This document shows, piece after piece, positions 39,394 through 48,658 of a stretch of DNA of 64,000 nucleotides. Position 1 is the first letter of the stretch. Every line of letters begins with the position of its first letter. Below the pieces are notes generated by a model, which worked only from the letters and a program-made list of their open reading frames with translations, was not told the DNA's origin and made no database searches. The translations under genes were made by a program, and so were the position numbers. Origin of the DNA: Paenibacillus_AM sp052180255. GTDB taxonomy: Bacteria; Bacillota; Bacilli; Paenibacillales; NBRC-103111. The DNA is taken from positions 4,216,001-4,280,000 of the forward strand of contig NZ_CP197466.1 of NCBI RefSeq assembly GCF_052180255.1. The letters are read 5' to 3'.

Positions 39394-40251
39394 TTGGATT
39401 GGCTTATTCGTATGAAGGACGCGCTAGACTTGATAGAGCAGAAAATGGAGGAACAGTTGGATATAGGCGAGATTGCAAAGGTAGCTTGTTCATCCTCTTC
39501 TCATTTTCAACGCATGTTTCTTATGTTAACCGGATTTACAGTGGCCGAATATATTCGCAAACGAAAACTAACATTAGCTGCACAGGAGTTGGCAATGACA
39601 ACCTCTAAGGTGCTAGATGTAGCGCTAAAATATGGCTATGACTCACCCGAGTCCTTCTCTAAAGCGTTCCGGAAAGTCCATGGCATTCCTCCTTCAGAGG
39701 CTCGCAGTCCCGGAGTTAATCTTAAAGCCTTTCCCCACATTTCGTTCCACCTATCACTGAAAGGAGACAAAGATATGGATTACAAAATTATCGAGAAAGA
39801 CGCGTTTACAGTTATCGGGAAATCTTTTCAAACGACAAAAGATGGTGAAAATTTACGACAAATCCCGAAATTTTGGGAGGATTGTAACAAAGACGGCACA
39901 ACTGACAAGCTTCGCAGTATTGGTAGAGATAAAGATCTTCTAGGCATCTGTATGGATATACAACACGATTCAGATCAATTTACATATTTAATTGCCGTAG
40001 AAGACAGTTCAGGAACAGTAGCCGAAGGGCTAGTCTCAAGAAGCATTCCTGCTTCTACTTGGGCGGTATTCACATCAGAAGGTCCACTGCCGGGAGCTAT
40101 ACAAAACGTGTGGAAGCGAATTTTTCAGGAATGGTTTCCAGCTACAGGATACGAGCACTCGGGAGGACCTGATCTTGAATTATATCCTCTAGGGGATATA
40201 TCCGCAGAAGATTACCGGTGCGAGATCTGGGTTCCTATCGTTAAAAATTAA
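39394..40251 (+). CDS. AraC-family regulator with GyrI-like effector domain
   Basis: 285 aa. N-terminal AraC DNA-binding domain (two HTH: LDIGEIAKVACSSSSHFQRM and VLDVALKYGYDSPESFSKAF, RKVHGIPPSEAR). The C-terminal GyrI-like/Cass2 ligand domain runs from about residue 130 (MDYKIIEKDAFTVIGKSFQT) to the end. The start is TTG 39394 (GGAGG 8 bases upstream; the product begins MDWLIRMKDALD as is usual for relatives); ATG codons at 39385-39388 overlap the site. It likely binds a lipophilic or cationic drug and activates unlinked or neighbouring genes. Confidence 0.88.
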   Translation: MDWLIRMKDALDLIEQKMEEQLDIGEIAKVACSSSSHFQRMFLMLTGFTVAEYIRKRKLTLAAQELAMTTSKVLDVALKYGYDSPESFSKAFRKVHGIPPSEARSPGVNLKAFPHISFHLSLKGDKDMDYKIIEKDAFTVIGKSFQTTKDGENLRQIPKFWEDCNKDGTTDKLRSIGRDKDLLGICMDIQHDSDQFTYLIAVEDSSGTVAEGLVSRSIPASTWAVFTSEGPLPGAIQNVWKRIFQEWFPATGYEHSGGPDLELYPLGDISAEDYRCEIWVPIVKN

Positions 40252-40292
40252 ATGAGATGTTCAGGCTGCAGGTTAAAGCCTAAACAAACACA

Positions 40293-40320
40293 AATGGCAT
40301 CCGCAAGGTGCCATTTTTTT
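40293..40320 (+). terminator. Terminator of AraC gene
   Basis: AAATGGCA-TCCGCAAGG-TGCCATTTTTTT hairpin with T-run. Confidence 0.85.
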
Positions 40321-40474
40321 CTTTAAATAAATGCTTTCGTATTCAACGTACAGTGCATCTCCGAAGCTATGCGCGGCGTCAAGATGGCCCATGCCTTTTT
40401 ACACCAATCGTTGGGATCGTGGTAAGATTGAAATTAGAATTATACTATCAACGACAATGTAATGGAGATCATTT

Positions 40475-40915
40475 ATGAACATAGAGATTGCTAAAATTAC
40501 AAGAACAAATGAAATTATTGAATTTTTCGATCTTCATTTAAGTAGAGATAACGACGCCATTTATAGTCCTGAGTTTTTTTGTAAGGATGGCGTTCGAGCA
40601 GCAGTAAGGAATGGGCGAGTGTTAATTGCATGCAATGGCGAACACATTGTTGCAGCACTCCGATTTTATAAGAGGAAGACCCAAGATATCCTATCCCTTT
40701 ATCAATTTGCAATAGATGAACCCTATCGAGGTAAAGGATTAATTCAGAAAATGCTATCTTCGCTGCAGTCTGGCAACGTTGAAGTGTGTTGTCCATCCTC
40801 TTCTGTCTTTAATGCCTACTATGTTAAAACGGGATGGACGATTTTAACTCGTGATGAAAAATTAATTCGCTGGGTTTTGACTCCTGATAAAAAAGAAATG
40901 AGTGAGTATAAATAA
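40475..40915 (+). CDS. GNAT-family N-acetyltransferase
   Basis: 146 aa. N-terminal strand-helix (IEIAKITRTNEIIEFFDLHL), central strands (GRVLIACNGEHIVAALRFYK), CoA loop DEPYRGKGLIQKMLSSLQ and C-terminal VFNAYYVKTGWTIL. Acceptor unknown. Start ATG 40475 with TGGAGAT upstream. Single gene between AraC and ahpC. Confidence 0.8.
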   Translation: MNIEIAKITRTNEIIEFFDLHLSRDNDAIYSPEFFCKDGVRAAVRNGRVLIACNGEHIVAALRFYKRKTQDILSLYQFAIDEPYRGKGLIQKMLSSLQSGNVEVCCPSSSVFNAYYVKTGWTILTRDEKLIRWVLTPDKKEMSEYK

Positions 40916-41007
40916 GATGACGAATACTCGATTTCAATTAAGCGCATAATGAATGCTGAATGTAACAACTGATAATGGATCTCATTTTATACTCAGTATA
41001 AATCTTC

Positions 41008-41047
41008 TTGACAGATTGCATCTTTTATTAAATAATAATAATTATAA
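41008..41047 (+). promoter_or_regulatory. ahpCF promoter with PerR-type box
   Basis: TTGACA at 41008-41013. Its -10 region (about 41031-41036) is overlapped by TAATAATAATTATAA (41033-41047), whose complement TTATAATTATTATTA matches the Per box TTATAATNATTATAA at 13 of the 14 fixed positions. PerR repression relieved by peroxide is expected. Confidence 0.8.
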
Positions 41048-41083
41048 ATAACAAACTATAAACCATTAAAGGAGATATTAAAA

Positions 41084-41647
41084 ATGTCATTAATCGGAAC
41101 AGAAGTACTACCATTTCAAGCATCTGCATTTCAAAACGGTAAATTCATCGAAGTTACAGAAGAAAATTTCAAAGGTAAATGGAGTGTAGTTTGCTTCTAC
41201 CCAGCTGACTTTACATTTGTTTGCCCTACTGAGCTTGAAGATTTGCAGAACCAATATGAAACTTTAAAACAACTTGGTGTTGAGGTGTATTCCGTTTCAA
41301 CGGATACGCATTTCACGCATAAAGCATGGCATGAAACCTCTGCCGCTATCGGTAAAGTTACGTATATTATGATCGGCGATCCATCCCATGTGATTTCTCG
41401 CAACTTTGATGTATTGATCGAAGCTGCCGGTCTTGCAGATCGTGGTACATTCATCATTGATCCAGATGGCGTTATTCAAACGGTTGAGATTACAGCTGGC
41501 GGCATTGGTCGTGATGCAAGTGCTCTAGTAAACAAAATCAAAGCAGCGCAACACGTTCGTAACCATCCAGGTGAAGTTTGCCCAGCGAAATGGCAAGAAG
41601 GCGGACAAACACTTAAACCAAGCCTCGATCTTGTAGGTAAAATTTAA
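41084..41647 (+). CDS. ahpC: Alkyl hydroperoxide reductase subunit C (peroxiredoxin)
   Basis: 187-aa typical 2-Cys peroxiredoxin. Peroxidatic Cys in FYPADFTFVCPTELEDLQ (about residue 47), resolving Cys in HPGEVCPAKW (about 166). Length and motifs are those of AhpC. It reduces H2O2, alkyl peroxides and peroxynitrite, and is recycled by AhpF, which follows at 12 bases. Strong RBS (AAAGGAG). Controlled by a promoter with a Per box. Confidence 0.96.
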   Translation: MSLIGTEVLPFQASAFQNGKFIEVTEENFKGKWSVVCFYPADFTFVCPTELEDLQNQYETLKQLGVEVYSVSTDTHFTHKAWHETSAAIGKVTYIMIGDPSHVISRNFDVLIEAAGLADRGTFIIDPDGVIQTVEITAGGIGRDASALVNKIKAAQHVRNHPGEVCPAKWQEGGQTLKPSLDLVGKI

Positions 41648-41659
41648 GGTGGTCTTACA

Positions 41660-43189
41660 ATGACATTAGATCAAGAAATAAAAACACAATTAGAACAATA
41701 TCTCCAGCTCTTAGAAGGCGATGTTGTGCTCAAAGTTAGTGCAGGCGCCGATGATGCATCTGTAGAGATGATGGCGCTTATTAATGAACTTTCCAGCATG
41801 TCTTCGAAAATAACGGTGGAACAAACGCAGTTATCTCGAACGCCAAGCTTTAGTGTAAATCGTGTGGGTGAAGACACTGGCGTCATCTTTGCCGGCACTC
41901 CACTCGGGCATGAGTTTACTTCATTCGTATTAGCTCTCCTGCAGGTTAGCGGCAGACCTCCAAAGGTTGAACAAAGTGTACTTGATCAAATCAAGAGCAT
42001 CCGTGGTGAATATAAGTTTGAAACTTACATTAGCCTCAGCTGCCATAATTGTCCGGATGTCGTCCAAGCCCTGAACTTGATGAGCATCTACAATCCTGGC
42101 ATTACGCATACAATGATTGACGGTGCAGTCTACAAAGAAGAAGTAGAAAGTAAGGACATTATGTCTGTACCAAGCGTTTACCTGGGTGGTGAATTCTTCG
42201 AAAGCGGTCGTTTGACGGTTGAAGAACTTCTTGCCAAACTGGGTACTGCTCCGGATGCGTCAGAGTTTGACAATAAAGACCCTTATGATGTACTTGTTGT
42301 TGGCGGCGGCCCATCAGGTGCAAGTGCAGCCATCTATGCAGCACGTAAAGGGATTCGTACAGGTATCGTAGCTGAACGTTTTGGCGGTCAGGTCAATGAC
42401 ACTTTAGGCATTGAGAACTTCATCAGCGTGAAATATACAGAAGGTCCTAAGCTCGTCGCTAGCATTGAAGAGCAAGTGAAAGAGTACGGCATTGACGTGA
42501 TGAAGATGCAGCGTGCCAAACGTTTAGAAAAGAGCGATCTGATTGAGATCGAACTGGAAAACGGTGCTGTGCTGAAGAGTAAGACGGTCATCATTTCCAC
42601 AGGTGCTCGCTGGCGCAATATCGGCGTACCGGGTGAAGATAAGTACAAGAACAAAGGGGTTGCTTACTGCCCGCATTGTGATGGTCCTCTATTCACTGGA
42701 AAAGATGTCGCAGTTGTTGGTGGCGGTAATTCCGGCGTCGAGGCAGCGATTGATCTTGCAGGTATTGTGAAACATGTAACCGTTCTAGAGTTTGCACCAG
42801 AGCTAAAAGCTGATGCCGTGCTGCAAGATCGCCTTTACAGCTTGCCTAACGTAACAGTTCTGACGAACGTCCAAACGAAAGAATTAACAGGTACTGACAA
42901 GCTTAACGGCATTACCTACATCGATCGTGCTACAGGAGAAGAGAAGCACATTGAGCTGCAAGGTGTGTTCGTACAGATCGGTCTTGTCCCTAATACCGAT
43001 TGGTTAGGTGACACGGTTGAACGCACTCGTATGGGCGAAATCGTTGTCGACAGCCACGGTTCTACGAACCTACCTGGCGTGTTTGCTGCAGGCGATTGCA
43101 CGAATAGCCCGTATAAACAAATCATCATTTCGATGGGATCTGGTGCTACAGCGGCTTTAGGAGCCTTCGATTATCTGATTCGCAATTAA
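41660..43189 (+). CDS. ahpF: Alkyl hydroperoxide reductase subunit F
   Basis: 509-aa FAD/NADH disulfide reductase. N-terminal double-thioredoxin domain with redox CHNC (SLSCHNCPDV), then FAD loop VVGGGPSGASAAIYAARKG, central redox pair in YCPHCDGPLFTGK, NADH loop VVGGGNSGVEAAIDLAG, and C-terminal FAD motif GVFAAGDCTNS. Passes electrons from NADH to AhpC. Second gene of the ahpCF operon. Confidence 0.96.
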   Translation: MTLDQEIKTQLEQYLQLLEGDVVLKVSAGADDASVEMMALINELSSMSSKITVEQTQLSRTPSFSVNRVGEDTGVIFAGTPLGHEFTSFVLALLQVSGRPPKVEQSVLDQIKSIRGEYKFETYISLSCHNCPDVVQALNLMSIYNPGITHTMIDGAVYKEEVESKDIMSVPSVYLGGEFFESGRLTVEELLAKLGTAPDASEFDNKDPYDVLVVGGGPSGASAAIYAARKGIRTGIVAERFGGQVNDTLGIENFISVKYTEGPKLVASIEEQVKEYGIDVMKMQRAKRLEKSDLIEIELENGAVLKSKTVIISTGARWRNIGVPGEDKYKNKGVAYCPHCDGPLFTGKDVAVVGGGNSGVEAAIDLAGIVKHVTVLEFAPELKADAVLQDRLYSLPNVTVLTNVQTKELTGTDKLNGITYIDRATGEEKHIELQGVFVQIGLVPNTDWLGDTVERTRMGEIVVDSHGSTNLPGVFAAGDCTNSPYKQIIISMGSGATAALGAFDYLIRN

Positions 43190-43216
43190 TCATCATTATT
43201 AAGACCATATGAATAA

Positions 43217-43244
43217 CAAAGCCACTCCCATCGGAGTGGCTTCT
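43217..43244. terminator. Bidirectional terminator
   Basis: AAAGCCACTCC-CATC-GGAGTGGCTT between convergent ahpF and the SLH gene. Confidence 0.85.
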
Positions 43245-43274
43245 TTGTGTCCTTTTAAAGATTGATTGATTATA

Positions 43275-43820
43275 CTATTTTTTACTCTCTCTGCCTTGGT
43301 CGTCCTTCACCCATTGATGCGCTTTGGCCGCTTCTTCGATTTCATAGAATGCCCAGTGGCTGCTTGTTACATCAGTAAAGCTTGGTGACTCGACTCCATA
43401 CAGCGGCCCACGATCGAACAGGCGATTTAATATTTTCACTGCTTCTGCGCGGGTAAGCTCTTGGTTTGGTTTGAACGTATTGCCCTGATAACCTTCCATA
43501 ATGCCATAAGCTTGGATGCGCATAATCGCTTTGTATGCCCAGTATTTGTCGGAAAGATCAATATAGATCGTGTCGTGACCTGTGCTAGCGTTGGTTTTGT
43601 CTTGCTTCGCCATCCAGCGATCCACGATGACGGCCATCTCCGCTCTCGTAATACCATCCTCTGCGCCAAAGCGTCCATCCGTGTAGCCCTGCATTAAGCC
43701 TACCTGATTTACGATCTCTATATCTTGGAATGCCCAATGCTTCGCGTTCGTATCCTTGAAGGATGACGTTCCATTGCCTTTGTACTCTGTTTCGAGATTA
43801 CGTGCGAGCATTGCCGCCAT
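43275..43820 (-). CDS. C-terminal SLH anchor of frameshifted surface protein
   Basis: 181 aa as read from the first ATG, but it is the downstream part of the gene at 43885-47445. It contains the end of one SLH domain and two full ones (KHWAFQDIEIVNQVGLMQGY, then YWAYKAIMRIQAYGIMEGYQ), and ends HWAFYEIEEAAKAHQW. Read upstream of the ATG, the same frame encodes SYIIGYVDGTFGPEKTVTRS, the rest of the first SLH domain, and joins the big frame near 43925. It has no ribosome site of its own. These domains bind pyruvylated wall polysaccharide. Confidence 0.8.
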   Translation of the reverse strand: MAAMLARNLETEYKGNGTSSFKDTNAKHWAFQDIEIVNQVGLMQGYTDGRFGAEDGITRAEMAVIVDRWMAKQDKTNASTGHDTIYIDLSDKYWAYKAIMRIQAYGIMEGYQGNTFKPNQELTRAEAVKILNRLFDRGPLYGVESPSFTDVTSSHWAFYEIEEAAKAHQWVKDDQGRESKK

Positions 43821-43884
43821 TTGAGAACGGGTTACGGTTTTCTCCGGACCGAAGGTGCCGTCAACATACCCTATAATATACGAC

Positions 43885-46800
43885 TTATGCGTTCCCGCTT
43901 TGGCTTGCTGATGCGCCGCAAAGTACTCCTTCCAGCCAGCCTTTCATATAGACCATGGTGAACGTACTGAATTTGTTGATGTTGAATTGGATGCCCAACT
44001 CGCCTTGCTTGTAACTAACCAATTCACCGCGAATCAATTCCTTGGTGCCGTCGCTATGCTCGGCGAAGATGACGAGATTGTCCAAGATCACTTGGCGTTC
44101 GGCTTCATTCTGCGGCAAGCTCTCCTTAAGCGGCAGAACAAGCGTCACGGGACGGCTCTGCATGTTCGTTTCGATCTTCATCGGACGGCCCAGGATCTTG
44201 ATCTCTTGCCCCTTGGAGATTTCCCGGACTTGTTCTTCCTTCTTCGCCCGCTCCTCCACCGCTTTCCGTTCACTCTCTTGCTTAATCGGAACAAGACGGA
44301 AGTAGAGGTCCTTGTTGAAGCCATCCAAGGATTCGCTTGGAATGACGATACGGACATTGTTGGTGTAGATATCGAGATTTGCTTGCCCAGCCGCCAAAGC
44401 GCCTACCGCGCTGATAGGAAGTTTTACATCGACCTGGGACACTTTGTCTTTCTCGTCAGGGATGACGATGCGGGCGGTTTTGTCCGTTTTATTCTTTAAC
44501 CGATCTGCCGCTTCCTTCGCACGCTCCGACGTAAGTATGACTTCGTCTTTCACCGTACCGTTCAGCTCTGTCGTGCGGGTGATCGGCGTTTTGGAAATGA
44601 CTTCTCCTTCCCCTGCCCGTACATCAACCACGATCTCTTCTTTAGTTGGTGTTGAAGGCGATCCTGGTGTTATTGGCGTTGGATCAGGATTCGGATATGG
44701 TCCTGGATTCGAAGGTGCTTTTACCGTTTGAGTTACGTTAAACGCAACACCGGTCATGTTCGTTGCTTTTACCGTAACCGTCGTCGTATAGGTCCCTGCT
44801 GCCAAGCCATCTTTTGCTTTAATTGCAAAAGTTGCAGATGGCGTATCTTTATCCAACTTCGTTACAGCAGGCCCCGCAATTTCGAAGCTTCCTGCATTCG
44901 TTCCATTGATCGCTACAGATAGATTCTCCAGGTCGCCTGTGCCTGTACGAGTAATCGTAATTGGCTTCGTTTCCTGAGTGCCACTTGCGTAACCAGCAGT
45001 CAATTCCGTTAACGTCTGGTTACTTATTGGCGCAATTGTATAGGCTTGGTTCTCTGTCCATTTGGCATATAAGATCAGGTTTGCAGTTACGGTATCTGCC
45101 TTGAAATCCCAAGGATCATTATACGCAGTATCCTTATACCAACCAGCAAATGTATAGCCTGTTCTTGTCGGAGCTTCTGGTACTGTGATCTTTGCGTCCT
45201 TTGCAATATTGGTTAGAGGTAGTACTTCACTGCCTCCCCCTGAATCAAAAGTTACAGTGAAAGTAAGGCCTGCAACATCCTCTGCATAATTTTTATTAAC
45301 TTTCGTGCCATTGCCTAGCTGTCCATCAACATTATTACCCCAAGCAATGATCGTACCGTCATTCTTCATTGCGAGGGAATGCCCGGTATAATCACCTCCT
45401 GCGGAAATAGCAACAGCGTCACGAAAGATGTTCCTATCTTGGTTGAGCACGATTACTGGTACAGGACTATTCTCATTGCTCAGATTGCCTAACTGGCCAT
45501 ACTCATTATATCCCCATGCCCAGACTGAACCATCGTTCTTTAAAGCCAATGTATGCGTAGAACCTGCATCTATCGCCATCACATCCGAAAGTCCGTTTAC
45601 TTGCGTGAGAGGATAGGTGATTGTACCATTGTATCCCCACGCCCATACCTTGCCGTCCTTATCTAAAGCAACTGTAAATTTCATGCCAGCTGTAGCAGAC
45701 ACTGCTTTAAAGTCCGAACCATCGCTGTGAGCTACTTTCTCAGGTATATATTTTTTCACAGTATAATCATGTGAACCCCACATCCAAAGTGTACCATCCA
45801 TATCAATTGCTAATGTTTGGTTGTATCCAGCAAATATGGATTGGGCGATCAACGGGGTCATTCCATCTGCAAGCATGACCCGCTTAGGTTGAGATACATG
45901 GGCGTCTGTGTTTCCAATCCCTAATTGACCTTCACTATTCAATCCCCAGGTCCATACAGTACCATCTCCCTGTAGAGCTACAGTATGAGACGTGCCTGCT
46001 GCAATTGCTCTTGCATCAGCAATATTGTCTACCATGTAGGGTTTGTTTCGACTTGATCCAATACTCCCATTCCCCAATTGACCGTCGCTATTACTCCCCC
46101 AGCTCCATACACGTCCATCGGGATCTAATGCCACAGTGTGAGAACCTCCTGCGGCGACTTGCACGGCTACGAAATCAGTCCCGTCCTCTTTCTTTACTTG
46201 CATAGGTGTTTTGCGATTGGTTTCAAATCCTGCATCTCCTAATCCAAGTTGACCAATATTATTCGCTCCCCATGTCCATACAGTGCCATCTGTTTTAATA
46301 GCCACGGAATGAGATCCACCCGCTGAGAGTGGTAAATATTTTGCTAATTTCTGGATGCGATGATTGCCGTAATCGGCTACATACACATTTCCCATGCGGT
46401 CGATCGCAACGCCCGTTGGATAGTCAAACTCACCGAGTTCGCTTCCCCAACCATTATCGGGAACATTTGGACCCTTGTAATCTTTCCCCCACTTACTCCA
46501 TTTATTTGTTGCTATCGTAAGCTTCTGGATGCGATGGTTGTTGCCATCCGCTACATATAAATTCCCTTGGCTATCTACCGTAACGCCGTATGGTTCATCA
46601 AACTCACCAAGGCCGCTCCCTGATCCGCCACCGGCTTTCTTCAACTCACTCCATTTAGGTGTATATATATATGTTACCTTACCAGTTGCTTCATCAACTA
46701 TTTGACTTTTTTCGATCTCTACCTTCTGAATGCGATGGTTCTCGTTATCCGCCACATATACAATTCCTTTGCTGTCCACCGCCACACCGGTTAGCTGTTT

Positions 46801-47445
46801 AAACTCACCGAGTTTGCTTCCTGTCAATTGTCCGCTTTTCCCCCATGCAATCCATTCCCCTGTGGCTGCATCGAGCATCTGGATGCGCTGATTTGTCGTA
46901 TCCGCCACATAAACATTTCCGTCCTGGCCTACCGCCACATCGGATGGATTGTGAAACTCACCGGGTGCGGTTCCCCAACCATAATCGAGAACATTTTTAC
47001 CATTGTACTCTTTTCCCCACTTGCTCCAATTCCCTGTGACGGCATCCCACTTCTGGATCCGATGGTTTAATTTATCGGCAACATAGATATTGCCGCTGTT
47101 GTCTACAGCAATGCCTGTTGGACTATTAAACTCTCCAGGGCCACTTCCTGCTACTCCGCCACTTTTCCCCCACGCGCTCCATTTGCCTGTGGATATATCG
47201 AGCTTCTGGATGCGATTGTTATCATAATCGGCGACATATACATTGCCTTTGCTATCTGTTGCCACACCGATTGGGTGTCCAAACTCACCCAGCGCAGTGC
47301 CTTTTTCTGATCCGATCTTGCCGTATTGACTCCACCCTTGCGCTGCTTGTACAGGGTTTGCAAATAGAGTGGTTGAGATCATCAAGATTACAAAGCACCA
47401 TACGAGCAATTTTCCTGCAAACTGATTTCTACTTCTCCGATTCAT
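43885..47445 (-). CDS. NHL/RCC1/InlB-repeat surface protein, cut from its SLH anchor
   Basis: 1186 aa as read. Signal peptide (LLVWCFVILMISTTLFANPV then QAAQ). Six NHL-type beta-propeller repeats (about 45-370; each has GEF...P.GVA.D..GN.YVAD..NHRIQK). RCC1-like repeats (about 370-725; VWTWG.N..GQLG.G). One InlB B-repeat (GYTFAGWYKDTAYNDPW, about 740-800). An Ig-like region, a Pro-rich linker (about 915-930), and a C-terminal domain ending KFSTFTMVYMKGWLE. It then leaves frame (GVLCGASASQ) and stops at 43885. The next frame carries on with SLH domains. It is secreted; without the anchor it would be released. Two different propellers in one chain suggest a binding or display role; ligand unknown. 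Confidence 0.87.
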   Translation of the reverse strand: MNRRSRNQFAGKLLVWCFVILMISTTLFANPVQAAQGWSQYGKIGSEKGTALGEFGHPIGVATDSKGNVYVADYDNNRIQKLDISTGKWSAWGKSGGVAGSGPGEFNSPTGIAVDNSGNIYVADKLNHRIQKWDAVTGNWSKWGKEYNGKNVLDYGWGTAPGEFHNPSDVAVGQDGNVYVADTTNQRIQMLDAATGEWIAWGKSGQLTGSKLGEFKQLTGVAVDSKGIVYVADNENHRIQKVEIEKSQIVDEATGKVTYIYTPKWSELKKAGGGSGSGLGEFDEPYGVTVDSQGNLYVADGNNHRIQKLTIATNKWSKWGKDYKGPNVPDNGWGSELGEFDYPTGVAIDRMGNVYVADYGNHRIQKLAKYLPLSAGGSHSVAIKTDGTVWTWGANNIGQLGLGDAGFETNRKTPMQVKKEDGTDFVAVQVAAGGSHTVALDPDGRVWSWGSNSDGQLGNGSIGSSRNKPYMVDNIADARAIAAGTSHTVALQGDGTVWTWGLNSEGQLGIGNTDAHVSQPKRVMLADGMTPLIAQSIFAGYNQTLAIDMDGTLWMWGSHDYTVKKYIPEKVAHSDGSDFKAVSATAGMKFTVALDKDGKVWAWGYNGTITYPLTQVNGLSDVMAIDAGSTHTLALKNDGSVWAWGYNEYGQLGNLSNENSPVPVIVLNQDRNIFRDAVAISAGGDYTGHSLAMKNDGTIIAWGNNVDGQLGNGTKVNKNYAEDVAGLTFTVTFDSGGGSEVLPLTNIAKDAKITVPEAPTRTGYTFAGWYKDTAYNDPWDFKADTVTANLILYAKWTENQAYTIAPISNQTLTELTAGYASGTQETKPITITRTGTGDLENLSVAINGTNAGSFEIAGPAVTKLDKDTPSATFAIKAKDGLAAGTYTTTVTVKATNMTGVAFNVTQTVKAPSNPGPYPNPDPTPITPGSPSTPTKEEIVVDVRAGEGEVISKTPITRTTELNGTVKDEVILTSERAKEAADRLKNKTDKTARIVIPDEKDKVSQVDVKLPISAVGALAAGQANLDIYTNNVRIVIPSESLDGFNKDLYFRLVPIKQESERKAVEERAKKEEQVREISKGQEIKILGRPMKIETNMQSRPVTLVLPLKESLPQNEAERQVILDNLVIFAEHSDGTKELIRGELVSYKQGELGIQFNINKFSTFTMVYMKGWLEGVLCGASASQSGNA

Positions 47446-47640
47446 TTCTTTGATTTCCTCCTTTTTAAGCTTAGCTTGTATGTAAGCCTTTTACGTTCTA
47501 CCAGATACTTTCCATGATTCTCACAAAGTATCAAATATCATCCTAGCAAAGCTCACTCACAAAATTCTCACAAGAAATCGGAATAGAGATCAAAAAACGA
47601 GTCGGCAGATCGAAAATGAAGCTCTGATTAATGAAAACAA

Positions 47641-47669
47641 CCTTAGCCCGGTACAATACCGAACTAAGG
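47641..47669 (-). terminator. Possible terminator of NmrA-like gene
   Basis: CCTTAG...CTAAGG outer and CGGTA/TACCG inner pairing about 70 bases after the NmrA-like stop, followed by GTTGTTTT on the minus strand. Confidence 0.5.
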
Positions 47670-47738
47670 CTGTAGCAGTCATACGTTCTAGCGGCTATCT
47701 TCCGTACATGATTCCAAACAACAGATTACTCTTCCTTG

Positions 47739-48599
47739 TCACATCTCCCATACGCCGGTTGCTGCTGCGGTTTTTGCGTAGTCTGCAAAATCCCGTGGCT
47801 CCCGCCCTAGGGCGCGCTGGACACCGTCAGTCAAATGAGAGTTGCGGCCATCAAGCACCTGGGTAAACAAGTAGGATAACAACGCCACGTACTCTCCTGG
47901 CACCTCTTGCTGCTCCAGCATAGACAGGAACTGCTCATGGGTAAGATTCGTATATCCAACCTCTCTACCACTCGCCTTGGCAATGGTTTCCGTTGCTTCT
48001 GCAAAGGTAATAGCACGGGGGCCTGTGAGCTCATAAAGTTGGCCGATATGCCTGGCTTCGGTTAATGCCGCGACCGCGACATCCGCAATATCCTCCGCAT
48101 CAATAAACGGTTCTGTCACACCTCCGGCAGGCAGAGCAACCTCGCCGCCAAGCACCATATCCAGCAGGAAGCTTTCGCTGAAATTTTGGCAAAACCAGCT
48201 TGCTCGCAGGATCGTCCAGTCTGCACCCGAATTCTGTAAAACCTTCTCACTGAGTTGAGCTTCTTCCTCTCCCCTGCCCGACAAGAGTACTAAACGCTTC
48301 ACCCCGTTATCCACCGCCATTCTAACAAACCCTTCGATTGCATCGGCAGCTCCCGGAACAGCGAGATCAGGGTAAAAGCTGATATAGACTGCTCTCACAT
48401 TCGCCAATGACGGCAACCAGGTATTCGGGTTCTCCCAATCAAAGGGCAGTTCCCCAGATCGGGAACCGATTCGTACCGGCAAGCCTAGCTTTGTAAGTCT
48501 CTCTGCTACACGACGGCCCGTCTTTCCGGTTCCGCCAAGCACCAAAATAGGTTTCTCCGCACCGGAATCCTTAACTACTTCCACAGCCTGTTTGTTCAT
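47739..48599 (-). CDS. NmrA-like NAD(P)-binding protein
   Basis: 286 aa, atypical SDR of the NmrA/azoreductase-like group. Rossmann loop LVLGGTGKTGRRVAERLTKL, then VRIGSRSGELPFDWENP; the substrate-side segment ILRASWFCQNFSESFLLD and PFIDAEDIADVAVAALTE are usual for the family. It lacks the YxxxK pair in the normal place, so it may be a sensor or a reductase for quinone-like compounds. Downstream of a MarR gene (59-base gap with its own MarR-type box and GAGGAGG site). Same regulon as the MarR. Confidence 0.85.
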   Translation of the reverse strand: MNKQAVEVVKDSGAEKPILVLGGTGKTGRRVAERLTKLGLPVRIGSRSGELPFDWENPNTWLPSLANVRAVYISFYPDLAVPGAADAIEGFVRMAVDNGVKRLVLLSGRGEEEAQLSEKVLQNSGADWTILRASWFCQNFSESFLLDMVLGGEVALPAGGVTEPFIDAEDIADVAVAALTEARHIGQLYELTGPRAITFAEATETIAKASGREVGYTNLTHEQFLSMLEQQEVPGEYVALLSYLFTQVLDGRNSHLTDGVQRALGREPRDFADYAKTAAATGVWEM

Positions 48600-48615
48600 T
48601 CAAATTCCTCCTCAT

Positions 48616-48635
48616 AATTGTTTGCGCAAGCAAAC
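48616..48635 (-). promoter_or_regulatory. MarR-type box before NmrA-like gene
   Basis: On the minus strand GTTTGCTTGCGCAAACAATT; the core GCTTGCRCAAACAATT is shared with the site at 49114-49133. It lies 17 bases before the NmrA-like start. Confidence 0.6.
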
Positions 48636-48658
48636 TTTATTCAAAAATCAAATGAGAA

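Noticed and set aside
43987..44499. 170-aa open frame on the plus strand inside the large surface protein
   Set aside because: No ribosome site or recognisable domain; it is opposite to a well-supported domain of the surface protein.
46300..47330. Periodic repeats that might be a CRISPR array or minisatellite
   Set aside because: The repeats are in frame and encode NHL units (RIQKLD, NVYVAD); spacers are coding and variable in length.
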